Assembly: GCF_041027365.1 (NCBI RefSeq)
Contig: NZ_JBFTEH010000002.1
Coordinates: 310,001-374,000, forward strand
DNA: 64,000 nucleotides
Source: VKMB-3413 sp041027365
GTDB lineage: Bacteria; Pseudomonadota; Alphaproteobacteria; Rhizobiales; Rhizobiaceae
Reading direction: 5' to 3'
This document shows, one piece after another, positions 8,650 to 17,344 of the stretch. Under the pieces are notes generated by a model. The model was not told the DNA's origin and made no database searches. It saw only the letters and a list, made by a program, of their open reading frames with translations. The first letter of the stretch is position 1, and each line of letters opens with the position of its first letter. The position numbers were made by a program, and so were the translations under genes.

Positions 8650-9771
8650 TTACTTGACGGTCGCGCCGACGACGCTGTCCCACTTGCCGGTGATCTCGGC
8701 CTTGGCGGCGTTCTGCGCGTCGAGCGAGGGGAACTTCGCCTTCTCGTAGGCCGACGCCGGCGGCAGCTTGTCGAGCAGGTCCTGCGGGATCTTGCCCGCC
8801 TTCGACATGGCGTTGAAGCGGATCGGGTGGCAGTAGCCCTTCAGCCAGGTCAGCTGGCCCTCGTCGGAATAGAGATACTCCATCCACAGCTTGGCGGCGT
8901 TCGGATGCGGCGCGTAGGCGCTGATGCCCTGCACGTAGACGCCGGCGACGACGCCGGAGTTCGGCACCACGACCTCGGTCTTCGGATTGCCCTTCAGCGT
9001 GTCGCGGGAGGCGAGCGCATTGTAGTCCCAGTGGATCAGGATCGGGGTCGTGCCCTGCGCCAGCGTCGCGGTCGAGCCGACGACGGGGACGAAGTTGCCG
9101 GCCTTGTTGAGCTTCTTGAAGAAGTCGAGACCGGCATCGGCCACCTCTTCCGGCTTGCCGTCCGGCTTGGCGGCGAGGCCGGCCGCGTAGACCGCCTGGA
9201 TCGCCTGGTTCGACGAGCGCGGGTCGCCGGCGAGCGCCACGGCGTTGGCATAGTCCGAGTTCATCAGGTCCGACCAGTCCTTCGGGACGTTGTCGACGAT
9301 GTCCTTGTTCACCTGGAAGGCGAGGACGCCGTAATAGTCGCCGTACCAGGCACCGTCGGAGGCCTTGGCATCGTCCGGGATCTCGTCCCAGGTCGAGACC
9401 TTGTAGGGCATCAGCAGGCCGTCCTTGGCCGCGGTCGGGCCGAAGGACAGGCCGACGTCGATGACGTCGGGCGCCTGCGGGCCGGTGTTGCCCTTGTTCG
9501 CCTTGATCGCCTGGATCTCGTCGCCGGAGCCGGCATTCGGGTTCAGCTCGTTGACGGTGAGGCCGTACTTCTTCTTGAAGCCGTCGATCATCTCGCCGTA
9601 ATTGCACCAGTCGTGCGGCAGCGCGATCGTCGTCAGCTGGCCTTCCTTCTTCGCGGCCGCGACGAGATCGTCCATCGACTGGTTGCCCGCGGCCTGGGCC
9701 TGCGCGACGATTGCGGTCGACAGCGACAGGGCGGCAGCCAGCGCAGCCGCGCGTTTGTGAAACTGGGTCAT
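8650..9771 (-). CDS. ABC transporter periplasmic substrate-binding protein
   Basis: 373 residues. The start at 9771 (MTQFHKR) gives a standard signal peptide with a hydrophobic core and a cleavage region at AQAQAAG. The mature protein is a type-2 periplasmic binding fold, with segments like KKEGQLTTIALPHDW, FKKKYGLTVNELNP and PNSGVVAGVYVQGISAYAPHPNAAKLWMEYLYSDEGQ. These resemble the AfuA/FbpA/PotD/2-aminoethylphosphonate group. It is the first gene of the four-gene importer operon. The ligand cannot be read from the sequence: iron, polyamine and phosphonate candidates all fit. An in-frame ATG far upstream at 9966 would destroy the signal peptide and is rejected. Confidence 0.92.
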   Translation of the reverse strand: MTQFHKRAAALAAALSLSTAIVAQAQAAGNQSMDDLVAAAKKEGQLTTIALPHDWCNYGEMIDGFKKKYGLTVNELNPNAGSGDEIQAIKANKGNTGPQAPDVIDVGLSFGPTAAKDGLLMPYKVSTWDEIPDDAKASDGAWYGDYYGVLAFQVNKDIVDNVPKDWSDLMNSDYANAVALAGDPRSSNQAIQAVYAAGLAAKPDGKPEEVADAGLDFFKKLNKAGNFVPVVGSTATLAQGTTPILIHWDYNALASRDTLKGNPKTEVVVPNSGVVAGVYVQGISAYAPHPNAAKLWMEYLYSDEGQLTWLKGYCHPIRFNAMSKAGKIPQDLLDKLPPASAYEKAKFPSLDAQNAAKAEITGKWDSVVGATVK

Positions 9772-10074
9772 CGAATTACCTCTCGGGCCGGACGCCGGAA
9801 GCGGCGGTGGCGGGAATGGGCTTGGTCTCCGAAGGAGCGCGGGGGGACTATCACCCGCCGATGACAGTTGCGTGTCGTCACGGTTCCCCCTGCAGCGCCC
9901 TCTTGACCAGCCGATCTTACGCAGGGAGCGTCCGCCGAGGCAACGGTCCAGGCCGCGCATCCCCAATCGCTATCGGAAGATGCACTTCAAGAATCACCAC
10001 CGTGAATTGATCTTGGTCGTGACTACGCGACATGACGAAAAAAATGTCACCTACGCTTGCCAATCATCGCACCC

Positions 10075-10088
10075 TGACGTAACGTCAT
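10075..10088. repeat. Near-palindrome TGACGTAACGTCAT, copy 1
   Basis: Six-base arms TGACGT and ACGTCA flank a single base. The identical 14-base string occurs again at 54187-54200, upstream of the uncharacterised gene starting at 54128. This copy is in the structured region between the ABC operon and the flavoprotein gene. It may be an operator half shared by two loci, or chance. Confidence 0.3.
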
Positions 10089-10094
10089 AGTTGT

Positions 10095-10305
10095 CCTCAT
10101 CCGGTGGGCACACTGATCGGAATGAGGGCGCGGTGCAGTTGCTCCCAACACCTGCACCGCGCGAGATTTCTCCGCTTCGGGATGAGCCCGTTCCATTCCT
10201 CATCTTGCAGTAGACTTCCTGCACCGAGGCCACGCCGCCGCGACCGATGGCGGCTGTCGTGACACCGCGCCGAGTTGCGCCTGTCCAGCGGAGCAGGCGC
10301 AACTC
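10095..10305 (+). promoter_or_regulatory. Run of adjacent hairpins, candidate structured leader or small RNA
   Basis: Five inverted repeats lie in 210 bases of otherwise non-coding DNA: arms 10095-10103/10118-10127 (one bulge), 10128-10138/10152-10162 (11 perfect pairs), 10181-10186/10199-10204, 10206-10210/10219-10223, and 10272-10283/10294-10305 (12 perfect pairs). The first two are directly adjacent. CGGTGCAG at 10131-10138 can pair with CTGCACCG at 10152-10159 or with the same octamer at 10219-10226, so two exclusive folds are possible. The last stem ends 45 bases before the flavoprotein ATG, suggesting a plus-strand leader, but strand and transcription are not established. No T-run follows any stem. 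Confidence 0.4.
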
Positions 10306-10350
10306 CCGCAGCGCTGGCCTACGCCGCCGGGACCGTTATCTCTTGCCGCG

Positions 10351-11526
10351 ATGGCCGATCCTCCCTCTTCGCGATGTCGCGACGTCGTCCTCGTCGGCGG
10401 CGGGCACGCGCATCTCTTCGTGCTCCGCGCCTTTGGCCGGAAGCCTTTGCCGGGCATCCGGCTGACGCTGATCGCAAAGGACACGATCGCCACCTATTCC
10501 GGAATGCTGCCGGGCGTACTCGCGGGAATCTACCCGCCGGAAGCGTCCGGGATCGACCTTGCGGCCCTCGCGCGCTTCGCCGGCGCGCGCCTCGTCGCGT
10601 CCGCCGCGACCGGCATCGACCCCGCAAGCCGAATCGTCAGGACCGAGGCCGGCGAGCCGATTGCCTATGATGTCCTCTCGATCGACGTCGGCATTCTGCC
10701 CGATGTCTCCGCCGTCGCCGGCGCAAAGGAGAATGCGCTGCTCGTCAAGCCGATCTCGCGGCTTCTCGCGAAGTGGCAGACGGCGGGGCGAGACTGGCAG
10801 GAGGGCCGATATCCGCAAAACGCCGTGGTGATCGGCGGCGGTCCCGCCGGCTTCGAGCTCGCCAATGCCCTGCGGCACCGGCTCGCCCGTGCGCCCGAGG
10901 GCTCGCCGGAGCCTCGAACGCAGGTGACGCTCGTTGCCGGCGACAGCCTCCTCGCCGGCCTGTCGAAACACGGGCGCCGGCTGGGTCGCCGGACGCTCGC
11001 CGAAGCGGGCATCGGCCTCGTCGAAGGCGCCCGGGCCGTGGAGGTGGCGCCGCGCGGGGTTCGGCTGGACGACGGGCGGGTGCTCGGTGCCGATCTCGTG
11101 CTCGTGGCGACCGCGGCCAGGCCGCCTGCCTGGCTTGCCGCAACGGGGCTCGCAGTCGACGAAGAGGGCTATCTGCGCGTCGGCGCGACGCTCCAGGTCG
11201 AGGGTTCGCCGGAGGTCTTCGCGGCTGGGGACTGTGTCACGCTGGTCGGACAGGAACGGCCGAAGGCCGGGGTCTTCGCCGTCAGGGAGGGGCCGATCCT
11301 CGCGGACAACCTGCGCCGCTTTCTCACCGGGCGGCGGCTGCGCCGGTACCGCGCGCAGCGCCGCTTCCTCGTCCTCCTGTCGCTCGCCGACGGCACGGCG
11401 ATCACCGCGCGCAACGGCCTCGCACTGCGCTCGCGCTGGGCCTGGTGGTGGAAGGACCGGATCGACCGCCGCTTCGTGCGGCAGTTCGGGGGTGACCTGC
11501 AGGACCGCGGGCGCGACCGGCCATAG
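10351..11526 (+). CDS. Stand-alone FAD/NAD(P)-dependent oxidoreductase of the SelD-N-terminal type
   Basis: 391 residues. The start shows the FAD-binding motif VVLVGGGHAH (about residues 12-21), a second dinucleotide motif VVIGGGPAGFELA lies near 160, and the FAD/ATG-type motif EVFAAGDCV lies near 290. The pattern GGGHAHLFVLR and the C-terminal WWWKDRIDRRFVRQF are hallmarks of the pyridine-nucleotide-disulfide-oxidoreductase family that is usually fused to SelD (selenide, water dikinase). Here the frame stops after this domain and no selD, selA or selenocysteine gene lies nearby. The family also occurs in species without selenium use, and its reaction is unknown. It is probably a single-gene unit. 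Confidence 0.82.
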   Translation: MADPPSSRCRDVVLVGGGHAHLFVLRAFGRKPLPGIRLTLIAKDTIATYSGMLPGVLAGIYPPEASGIDLAALARFAGARLVASAATGIDPASRIVRTEAGEPIAYDVLSIDVGILPDVSAVAGAKENALLVKPISRLLAKWQTAGRDWQEGRYPQNAVVIGGGPAGFELANALRHRLARAPEGSPEPRTQVTLVAGDSLLAGLSKHGRRLGRRTLAEAGIGLVEGARAVEVAPRGVRLDDGRVLGADLVLVATAARPPAWLAATGLAVDEEGYLRVGATLQVEGSPEVFAAGDCVTLVGQERPKAGVFAVREGPILADNLRRFLTGRRLRRYRAQRRFLVLLSLADGTAITARNGLALRSRWAWWWKDRIDRRFVRQFGGDLQDRGRDRP

Positions 11527-11903
11527 CGCGCCGCACCCGGGCTGCACGTTCCGTGGCCGCAAATGCCGCAGCCCCGCCATCCACTGTAGCCCGCCCGGCG
11601 CTACCCAGGCGCGGCGTGTCCGGGTGCCCCGCGATGCAGACGGCAGCGCCCGCAAAGCCTCCGATTTGCGGTTGCGCCAAGCTGAAGCGCTGCTGGCAGC
11701 AAGTAAATTCCAGTCTCGGTCGCCGCCGCGGCGGCGAAGTCCGCCAGGTCAAAGTTGATCTGCGGCGCGAGCTGCGACGAAGCCAGTCGATCGCCTGACG
11801 GCGGCGCTATACGCGGCTCCGGCGCTGCGGTAAGACAGGCTGCGACCAAGCGCCTGGCGAGCCTCGCGCGGCGGCGCTCCCCGCATCCCGGTATCGTCGG
11901 AGC
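11527..11903. other. Intergenic, no gene supported
   Basis: This 377-base gap lies between the flavoprotein and the antiporter. A minus-strand open frame crosses it, but it has no plausible start and continues as a mirror of the antiporter gene, so it is not called. A weak GTAGC/GCTAC inverted repeat near 11588-11606 might end the upstream transcript. The antiporter promoter should lie at the right-hand end, but I see no clear boxes. Confidence 0.4.
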
Positions 11904-14507
11904 ATGACGCCTTCCATGACCGTCTCCACCGTCGTCGTTCTCATTGCCTCGCTGGTCGCCTTCGGGGCGCTGGCGCGGCCGGTTGCCGAGCGGTTGCGGC
12001 TGCCGGTGTCGATCATCCTGGCCCTCGGCGGCGCGACCCTCGGCTTTGCGGCGCTCTATTCCCTGGCGCATCCCGGCACGCTGCTTCCGATCGAATTCGC
12101 CTCGGTCATAGCCGACCTTCCGATCGGATCCAGCCTGTTCCTCTATGTCTTCCTGCCGACGCTGATCTTCCAGGCTTCGCTGGAGGTGGACGTGCACCGC
12201 ATCCGCGAGGACCTGATCCCGATCGTGCTGCTCGCCCTCGTCGCGGTCGTCGTCGCGACCTTCGGCGTCGGCCTGGCGCTCTGGCCGTTCGCCGGCATGC
12301 CGCTCGTCGCCTGCCTTCTGCTCGCCTCGCTGATCGCCACCACGGATCCCGTCGCCGTCATCGGCATCTTCAAGGATGTCGGCGCGCCGGACCGGCTGAC
12401 GCGCCTCGTCGAAGGCGAGAGCCTGTTCAACGACGCCGCGGCGATCTCGCTGTTCCTCCTGTTCTCGGTGATGCTGACGGCGCCGGGCAGCCTCGGGGCG
12501 GCCGGCATCGTCGCCGATCTGCTCGTCCTGCCGCTCGGCGGCGCGCTCGTCGGCTTCCTCGCCGCACAGCTCGCGATCAAGCTGATGGGGCTGATCGGCG
12601 AGGACCGGGTGACCGCCGTCTCGCTCAGCCTCGCTCTGCCCTATCTTGCCTTCTGGGTCGCCGAGCGCGTCTTCGACGTCTCCGGCGTCATCGCGGTCGC
12701 GAGCGCCGGCGTCACGCTCGCCTCGCTCGCCCCGGGGCGCGTTGCCAACGGCACCTGGCGGTATCTGTGCTCCAGCTGGGAGCAGCTGGCGTCCTGGGCG
12801 TCGATCCTGATCTTCGTCCTCGCCTCGCTCCTCGTGCCGCGGCTGATCTCCGACATCGACGGCTACGACGTCCTGCTGCTCGCCGTGGTGTTCGTGGCGG
12901 CGCTGGCGACACGTGCCCTGATCCTCTTCACCCTGTTCCCGCTGCTGAACCGCCTTGGCGTGCCCTCCCCGCCGATCCCGGTGAAATACCGGCTGGTGGT
13001 CGTCTGGGGCGGGCTGCGCGGCTCGGTCACGCTCGCCCTGGCGCTGGCCGTCACAGAAAACGCCGTCGTCCCGCGCGACGTCGCCGCCTTTGTCGCGACG
13101 CTCGCCACCGGCTTCACGCTGGCGACGCTGTTCGTGCAAGGCACGACGCTGCGGCCGCTGATCCAGTCGCTCGGGCTGAACCGGCTGTCCGGCGTCGACC
13201 GGGCGGTGCGCGACATCGCGCTCGGCGTCACCGCGACCCGCGTCTCACAGCTGACGGCCGAGATGGCGACGCGCTTCGGCCATGCCGCGCAGGAAGCCGC
13301 CTCGGACGACGCGGCGGAGGGTCTCGAGCCGGAACCCGCCGAGGCTGCCGCGCCGGCGCCGGCGCCGGCCGCACTGCCGCCGCGCGAGCGGGCCTCCATC
13401 GCCCTCGTCTCGCTGACGGCGCGCGAGCGCGACTGCGTGCTTGATCATTTCGGCCAGGGAACCGTGGCGCCGCCGATCGCCCGCCGCCTCCTCGCCGACA
13501 CGCGGCGCCGGCTCGACCTCGCCCGCCATTCCGGCGCCGAGGGCTACCGCGCGGCGGTGGAACAGGAGATCGACTTCACGGTCGGCGACCGCTTCGCCGT
13601 CGCGCTGCAGCGGCGCCTCGGCATCAGCCGGCCGCTGTCGGTGCGCCTGTGCACGCGCTTCGAGACGCTGATCGAGACGGCCCTGGTGATCGACGAGCTC
13701 CTGCGCTTCACCGATACGGAGCTGAAGCCGATGCTGGGAGCCGCGACGGCGGAGGCGGCCGGCGTGGCGCTCGGCGAGCGCAAGGCCCGGATCGAACGGG
13801 AGCTTGCCGCCGTCCGCCTGCAGTTCCCCGCCTACGTGGCCGAACTGGAGCGGGGCTTCATCAAGCGCTCGGCGCTCGCCATGAAGATGCAGGAGATCAG
13901 CCGGCTGCGCGGATCGGGCATGATCTCCCAGGAGGTCGAGCGGGACCTTCTGGCGAGCATCGCCGAGCGGGCGCGGCAGGCACGAAGGGCCCCGCCGCTC
14001 GATCTGGAGCTCGACACCGCGGTCCTCATCGATCGCTGCGACCTGTTCGCCAAGCTCGCCCCGCACCATCGCAGCGAACTCGCCCGATACCTGCGGCCGT
14101 TCTTCGCCGGCCCGGGAATGACCATCATCACCCGCGGCGACGTCGGCGCGGACGCCTTCTTCATCGCTTCCGGCGCGGTGGAGATCGACACCGGGTCCGC
14201 CATCCACCGGCTCGGCCGCGGCGACATCTTCGGCGAGATGGCGCTGCTGCTGGACATGCGCCGCCAGGCGGACGTGCGCTCGATCGCCTATTCGACGCTT
14301 CTGCGTCTGACCGTCGCCGACTTCCAGCGCTTCCTCTCGCTCGACCCGCGGCTGCGCGCCGAGATCGAGGCGACCGCGCGGCAAAGGCTCGGCGCCAATG
14401 CCGCGGAGGCGGCGCGGCAGACGCCGGCCGCTGCGGGCGCGCGTCTGGACGACGCCGAGGCCGCGCTTCCGGCGGCCGGCGGCTACTCCCTGGCGACGTC
14501 AGGCTAG
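11904..14507 (+). CDS. CPA1 (NhaP-type) Na+/H+ antiporter fused to a cyclic-nucleotide-binding-like domain
   Basis: 867 residues. The first 420 or so residues are a polytopic CPA1 antiporter core with FQASLEVDVHR, TTDPVAVIGIF, the hallmark GESLFNDAAAI and GLRGSVTLALAL. A linker rich in Ala/Pro/Glu follows, then a long helical region (about 480-700). The C-terminus (about 715-830) is a CRP/cNMP-binding fold: LFAKLAPHHRSELARYL, GDVGADAFFIASGAVEI and GDIFGEMALLLDMRRQADV. At the phosphate-binding cassette the usual R-(T/S)-A reads R-Q-A, so cyclic-nucleotide binding is uncertain. It probably exports Na+ or K+ in exchange for protons, gated from the cytoplasm by the C-terminal domain. An ATG at 11916 is an alternative start. 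Confidence 0.9.
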   Translation: MTPSMTVSTVVVLIASLVAFGALARPVAERLRLPVSIILALGGATLGFAALYSLAHPGTLLPIEFASVIADLPIGSSLFLYVFLPTLIFQASLEVDVHRIREDLIPIVLLALVAVVVATFGVGLALWPFAGMPLVACLLLASLIATTDPVAVIGIFKDVGAPDRLTRLVEGESLFNDAAAISLFLLFSVMLTAPGSLGAAGIVADLLVLPLGGALVGFLAAQLAIKLMGLIGEDRVTAVSLSLALPYLAFWVAERVFDVSGVIAVASAGVTLASLAPGRVANGTWRYLCSSWEQLASWASILIFVLASLLVPRLISDIDGYDVLLLAVVFVAALATRALILFTLFPLLNRLGVPSPPIPVKYRLVVVWGGLRGSVTLALALAVTENAVVPRDVAAFVATLATGFTLATLFVQGTTLRPLIQSLGLNRLSGVDRAVRDIALGVTATRVSQLTAEMATRFGHAAQEAASDDAAEGLEPEPAEAAAPAPAPAALPPRERASIALVSLTARERDCVLDHFGQGTVAPPIARRLLADTRRRLDLARHSGAEGYRAAVEQEIDFTVGDRFAVALQRRLGISRPLSVRLCTRFETLIETALVIDELLRFTDTELKPMLGAATAEAAGVALGERKARIERELAAVRLQFPAYVAELERGFIKRSALAMKMQEISRLRGSGMISQEVERDLLASIAERARQARRAPPLDLELDTAVLIDRCDLFAKLAPHHRSELARYLRPFFAGPGMTIITRGDVGADAFFIASGAVEIDTGSAIHRLGRGDIFGEMALLLDMRRQADVRSIAYSTLLRLTVADFQRFLSLDPRLRAEIEATARQRLGANAAEAARQTPAAAGARLDDAEAALPAAGGYSLATSG

Positions 14508-14532
14508 GCGCCGCCGCGGAGTGCGGGGCCGG

Positions 14533-15546
14533 TCAGTCGGCCTCGGGCTTGGAGATGCCGCGCGGGGCGTTGGGCTGCGCCTCGACATGGCCGCCGAAGC
14601 CCTTGCGCATGGCCGACAGCACGCGCTCGGCGAAGGTGTGCTCCTGGCGCGAGCGGAACCGCGTGTAGAGCGCGGCGGACAGCACCTCGGCCGGCACCGC
14701 CTCGGCGATCGCCGCGAGGATCGTCCACCGGCCTTCGCCGGAATCCTCGACATAGCCGGAAAACCCGCCGAGGCCGGAATCCGTCGCCAGCGCCGACGCC
14801 GTCAGGTCGAGCAGCCAGGAGGTGACGACGCTGCCGCGGCGCCAGACCTCGGCGACGTCCGCGACGTCGATGTCGAGCCGGTCTTCGGGCGGGAGCTTCT
14901 CGCTGTTCGCGTTCTTCAGGATGTCGAAGCCCTCGGCATAGGCCTGCATCAGGCCGTATTCGATGCCGTTGTGGACCATCTTGACGAAGTGGCCGGCGCC
15001 GTTGCCGCCAGCGTGGATGTAGCCTTCCTCGGCGCGGGCGTCGCGGCCTTCGCGGCCCGGCGTGCGCGGCACGTCGCCGAGGCCCGGGGCGAGCGCCGCG
15101 AAGATCGGGTCGAGCCGGTCGACGACCGCCTTGTCGCCGCCGATCATCATGCAGTAGCCGCGCTCGAAGCCCCAGATGCCGCCGGACGTGCCGACGTCGA
15201 CATAGGAAAGGCCGCGCTCGCGCAGTTCGCCGGCGCGGCGGATGTCATCCTTCCAGAACGAATTGCCGCCGTCGATCAGCGTGTCGCCGGGGCTCAGGAG
15301 ATCGGCGAACTCCCGGATCGTATTCTCGGTGATCTCGCCCGAGGGCAGCATGACCCATACGGCGCGGGGCGCCTCCAGCTTGGAGACGAGGTCGGCAAGG
15401 TCGCTCGCGCCGGTCGCGCCCTGCTCCACCAGGTCCGAAACCGCCTCAGCGCGGCGGTCGTAGACCACCGTCTGGTGGCCGCGGCTCATCAGTCTCCGGG
15501 CGATGTTGGCGCCCATGCGCCCGAGGCCCACGATTGCGATCTGCAT
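14533..15546 (-). CDS. gnd: 6-phosphogluconate dehydrogenase, short (NAD-type) form
   Basis: 337 residues, much shorter than the about 470 of the common NADP enzyme but right for the short decarboxylating family. Residues 6-16 hold the dinucleotide motif VGLGRMGANIA. The active-site lysine and histidine region is HFVKMVHNGIEYGLMQAYAEG, and the substrate region GTSGGIWGFERGYCMMIGG is present. It oxidatively decarboxylates 6-phosphogluconate to ribulose 5-phosphate in the cytosol. Short-form enzymes generally prefer NAD+, so it may feed carbon rather than NADPH production. No other pentose-phosphate gene is adjacent. The coenzyme preference is inferred from family, not from a specific residue. 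Confidence 0.9.
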   Translation of the reverse strand: MQIAIVGLGRMGANIARRLMSRGHQTVVYDRRAEAVSDLVEQGATGASDLADLVSKLEAPRAVWVMLPSGEITENTIREFADLLSPGDTLIDGGNSFWKDDIRRAGELRERGLSYVDVGTSGGIWGFERGYCMMIGGDKAVVDRLDPIFAALAPGLGDVPRTPGREGRDARAEEGYIHAGGNGAGHFVKMVHNGIEYGLMQAYAEGFDILKNANSEKLPPEDRLDIDVADVAEVWRRGSVVTSWLLDLTASALATDSGLGGFSGYVEDSGEGRWTILAAIAEAVPAEVLSAALYTRFRSRQEHTFAERVLSAMRKGFGGHVEAQPNAPRGISKPEAD

Positions 15547-15667
15547 CGCCTGCTCCTTATCCAGTCTCCGACGGATCGACGTTCATCCGGTCTGGACTGA
15601 CAGGATAGGGCTCGGCAGGCGAAGGTCACCACGGGCGGGTGCATGCAGCAGCAATGTGAATGGGAGT

Positions 15668-16405
15668 TCAGCCGAGGAGCCAGTCCAGGGACTGCCGCAG
15701 CCGGCGTGCCGCGTCGCTCGCGAACCAGGCGCCATGGGCGAAGACGACGCGCTCCGGCTCCAGCGCGACCATGCGGCGCGCCGCCTCCCGCGGCGCCGCG
15801 CCCTTCATCTTCACCAGGGCCCGGAGATAGACGGGCGCGCGTCCGACCGGCCCGACGATCCCCGCCAGCCTGCCGCCGATCTGCATGGGAAGCGGCAGTT
15901 TCTCCGCCTCGAAATTCTGGATGAGGTCGGCGAGGACGAGCGTCCGGCTCGGATGATGGAAGAGCGCGACCTCCATGAAGCCGCCCACCCCCGGCACCGC
16001 GATCTGCTCGATCTCCCTCGGCCAGTCGCGGCCGTCCGGCATGAGATCGCGGTCGAGTCGAACCGCCGAGCGCCGGACGGGAAGGCGCCGCCGCAGCCCG
16101 GGCGCGCTCCATGTCACGGCGTCCGGGCAGTGCCTCTGCCAGTCCCCGACGAACACCCAGTGGGCGCTGTTCGGCGCGACGAGGTGCGCGATCGGGCCGA
16201 TCTCCTCGAGCGCCATCCTGAGGCCGCTGTCGTAGCGCGTCGGCGAATGCAGAAGCAGACCGCCGTCCGCCAGCCGGATGACGGTCATGCGAACCGGCAG
16301 CGGCATGCCGAAGGCCTTCAAGGGTCCGCTGTCGACGATCCAGACGTTCTCCGCGATCGGCTTCGGCAGATCCAGCGGCGGATAGGTCACGCGGCTCCGG
16401 CTCAT
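15668..16405 (-). CDS. DUF4336 (metallo-hydrolase-like) protein
   Basis: 245 residues from the ATG at 16405; a longer frame to 16513 begins with a Pro/Ser/Arg-rich extension and is not preferred. The pattern VWIVDSGPLKAFGMPLPVRMTVIRLADGGLLLHSPT, then HLVAPNSAHWVFVGDWQRHCPDA and later TLVLADLIQNFE, matches DUF4336 proteins, a group distantly related to metallo-beta-lactamase hydrolases. The usual HxHxDH zinc motif is absent, so catalysis by that mechanism is doubtful. It is on the same strand as the DUF2171 and YciE-like genes upstream but 43 bases beyond the former. Function unknown. Confidence 0.7.
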   Translation of the reverse strand: MSRSRVTYPPLDLPKPIAENVWIVDSGPLKAFGMPLPVRMTVIRLADGGLLLHSPTRYDSGLRMALEEIGPIAHLVAPNSAHWVFVGDWQRHCPDAVTWSAPGLRRRLPVRRSAVRLDRDLMPDGRDWPREIEQIAVPGVGGFMEVALFHHPSRTLVLADLIQNFEAEKLPLPMQIGGRLAGIVGPVGRAPVYLRALVKMKGAAPREAARRMVALEPERVVFAHGAWFASDAARRLRQSLDWLLG

Positions 16406-16448
16406 CGCCTGCGGCTCCCGGGAACCGGCCGATCCGACGTCCGAACTC

Positions 16449-16760
16449 TCACGGACCGGCCCGGGACGAGCCGGGCTCGACGCCTCGGATCTCGTCGGAC
16501 CGTTCGGCAACACTGTCGCCGCCGACCGACTTCACGCCCCACTCGTCCTGTGCCTGCCTGGCGGTGCGGGTCAGCACGACGGTGTCGCCGCGGATCCCGG
16601 CTACCATGTCGATGTGGAGATAATGATGCTTGCCGCCCGCGCCGGGGTCGTCGCGGGTCAGCTTGATGCGCGTGCCCTCGACATGGTCGACGATCCCGAC
16701 ATGGCCACCGTCGGCGCCTTCCACTGTCATCCGTTCGCGGATGTCCTTCGCCTCGACCAT
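16449..16760 (-). CDS. DUF2171 protein
   Basis: 103 residues. The N-terminal 70 residues match the DUF2171 pattern: EAKDIRERMTV, GGHVGIVDHVEGTRIKLTRDDP and KHHYLHIDMVAGI. This is a small beta-rich, PRC-barrel-like domain often encoded in stress-associated groups. The C-terminus is a charged tail. An SD-like GGAG precedes the ATG. It lies 77 bases downstream of the YciE-like ferritin gene on the same strand and is probably co-transcribed with it. Biochemical function is unknown. Confidence 0.8.
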   Translation of the reverse strand: MVEAKDIRERMTVEGADGGHVGIVDHVEGTRIKLTRDDPGAGGKHHYLHIDMVAGIRGDTVVLTRTARQAQDEWGVKSVGGDSVAERSDEIRGVEPGSSRAGP

Positions 16761-16837
16761 GATGTCTCCTCTGGCATAGAGCCTGCCTCGTCGACGAGCG
16801 CGATCGCCTTCGCTCCGCGCTCGTCTTTCGTGGTCGT

Positions 16838-17344
16838 TCAGGCGGCCGCCTTCTGGTTCACCGCGCTCTCGGCCAGCTTGGTCAGCAGAGCATCGGCCTT
16901 CTTCTCCTCCTCCAGCGTTTCCTGGAGAAGCCTGGCGGCGTCCTTCATGCCGAGCTCGTTCGCCCAGTTGATCAGCGTGCCGTAGCGGGCCATTTCGTAG
17001 TGCTCGATGGCCTGCGCCGAGGAGATTAGGCCGGAGTCGAGGGCAGGCGAGCCCTTGAACTCGTCCATGATCTCCTTGCCCTCCTCGATCAGCCCCTGCA
17101 TCGCCTCGCACGGCTTGCCCTGCGCGCGCTTGCCGACGATCTCGAACACCTGTTCGAGGCGCTGGACCTGCTGGTCGGTCTCCTCGCGATGATGCTCGAA
17201 GGCCTGCCGCAGATCGTCGGATTCGGCCGCCTTCGCCATTTTGGTGAGGCCGCGCAGAATCTGCTTCTCGGCGTGGTAGACGTCCTTCAGCGTGTCCAGA
17301 AAGAGGTCCTGCAGGGTCTTCTCGGATGCACTGGCCTTGGCCAT
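16838..17344 (-). CDS. YciE/YciF-like ferritin-fold protein (DUF892)
   Basis: 168 residues starting MAKASASEKTLQDLFLD; a longer frame to 17521 has an Arg/Ser-rich extension with no support. The four-helix DUF892 pattern is clear: DLFLDTLKDVYHAEKQIL, FEHHREETDQQVQRLEQVFE, EIMDEFKGSPALDSGLISSAQAIEHYEMARYGTL split over two helices, and LLQETLEEEKKADALLTKLAE. Glu and His at metal-binding positions of the ferritin-like fold are kept. Members are induced by osmotic and oxidative stress in other bacteria, with unproven iron chemistry. It heads a likely operon with the DUF2171 gene. Confidence 0.87.
   Translation of the reverse strand: MAKASASEKTLQDLFLDTLKDVYHAEKQILRGLTKMAKAAESDDLRQAFEHHREETDQQVQRLEQVFEIVGKRAQGKPCEAMQGLIEEGKEIMDEFKGSPALDSGLISSAQAIEHYEMARYGTLINWANELGMKDAARLLQETLEEEKKADALLTKLAESAVNQKAAA

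Noticed and set aside
10128..10162. Strong hairpin considered as a rho-independent terminator
   Set aside because: No T-run follows on either strand, and no gene ends there.
10272..10305. SECIS element near the SelD-type flavoprotein
   Set aside because: Bacterial SECIS elements lie inside the coding region after an in-frame UGA; neither is present.
11601..13139. 512-codon minus-strand frame opposite the antiporter, reaching into the 11.5-11.9 kb gap
   Set aside because: Most of it mirrors the antiporter; the remaining 100 codons in the gap look slightly more protein-like but have no start or SD.
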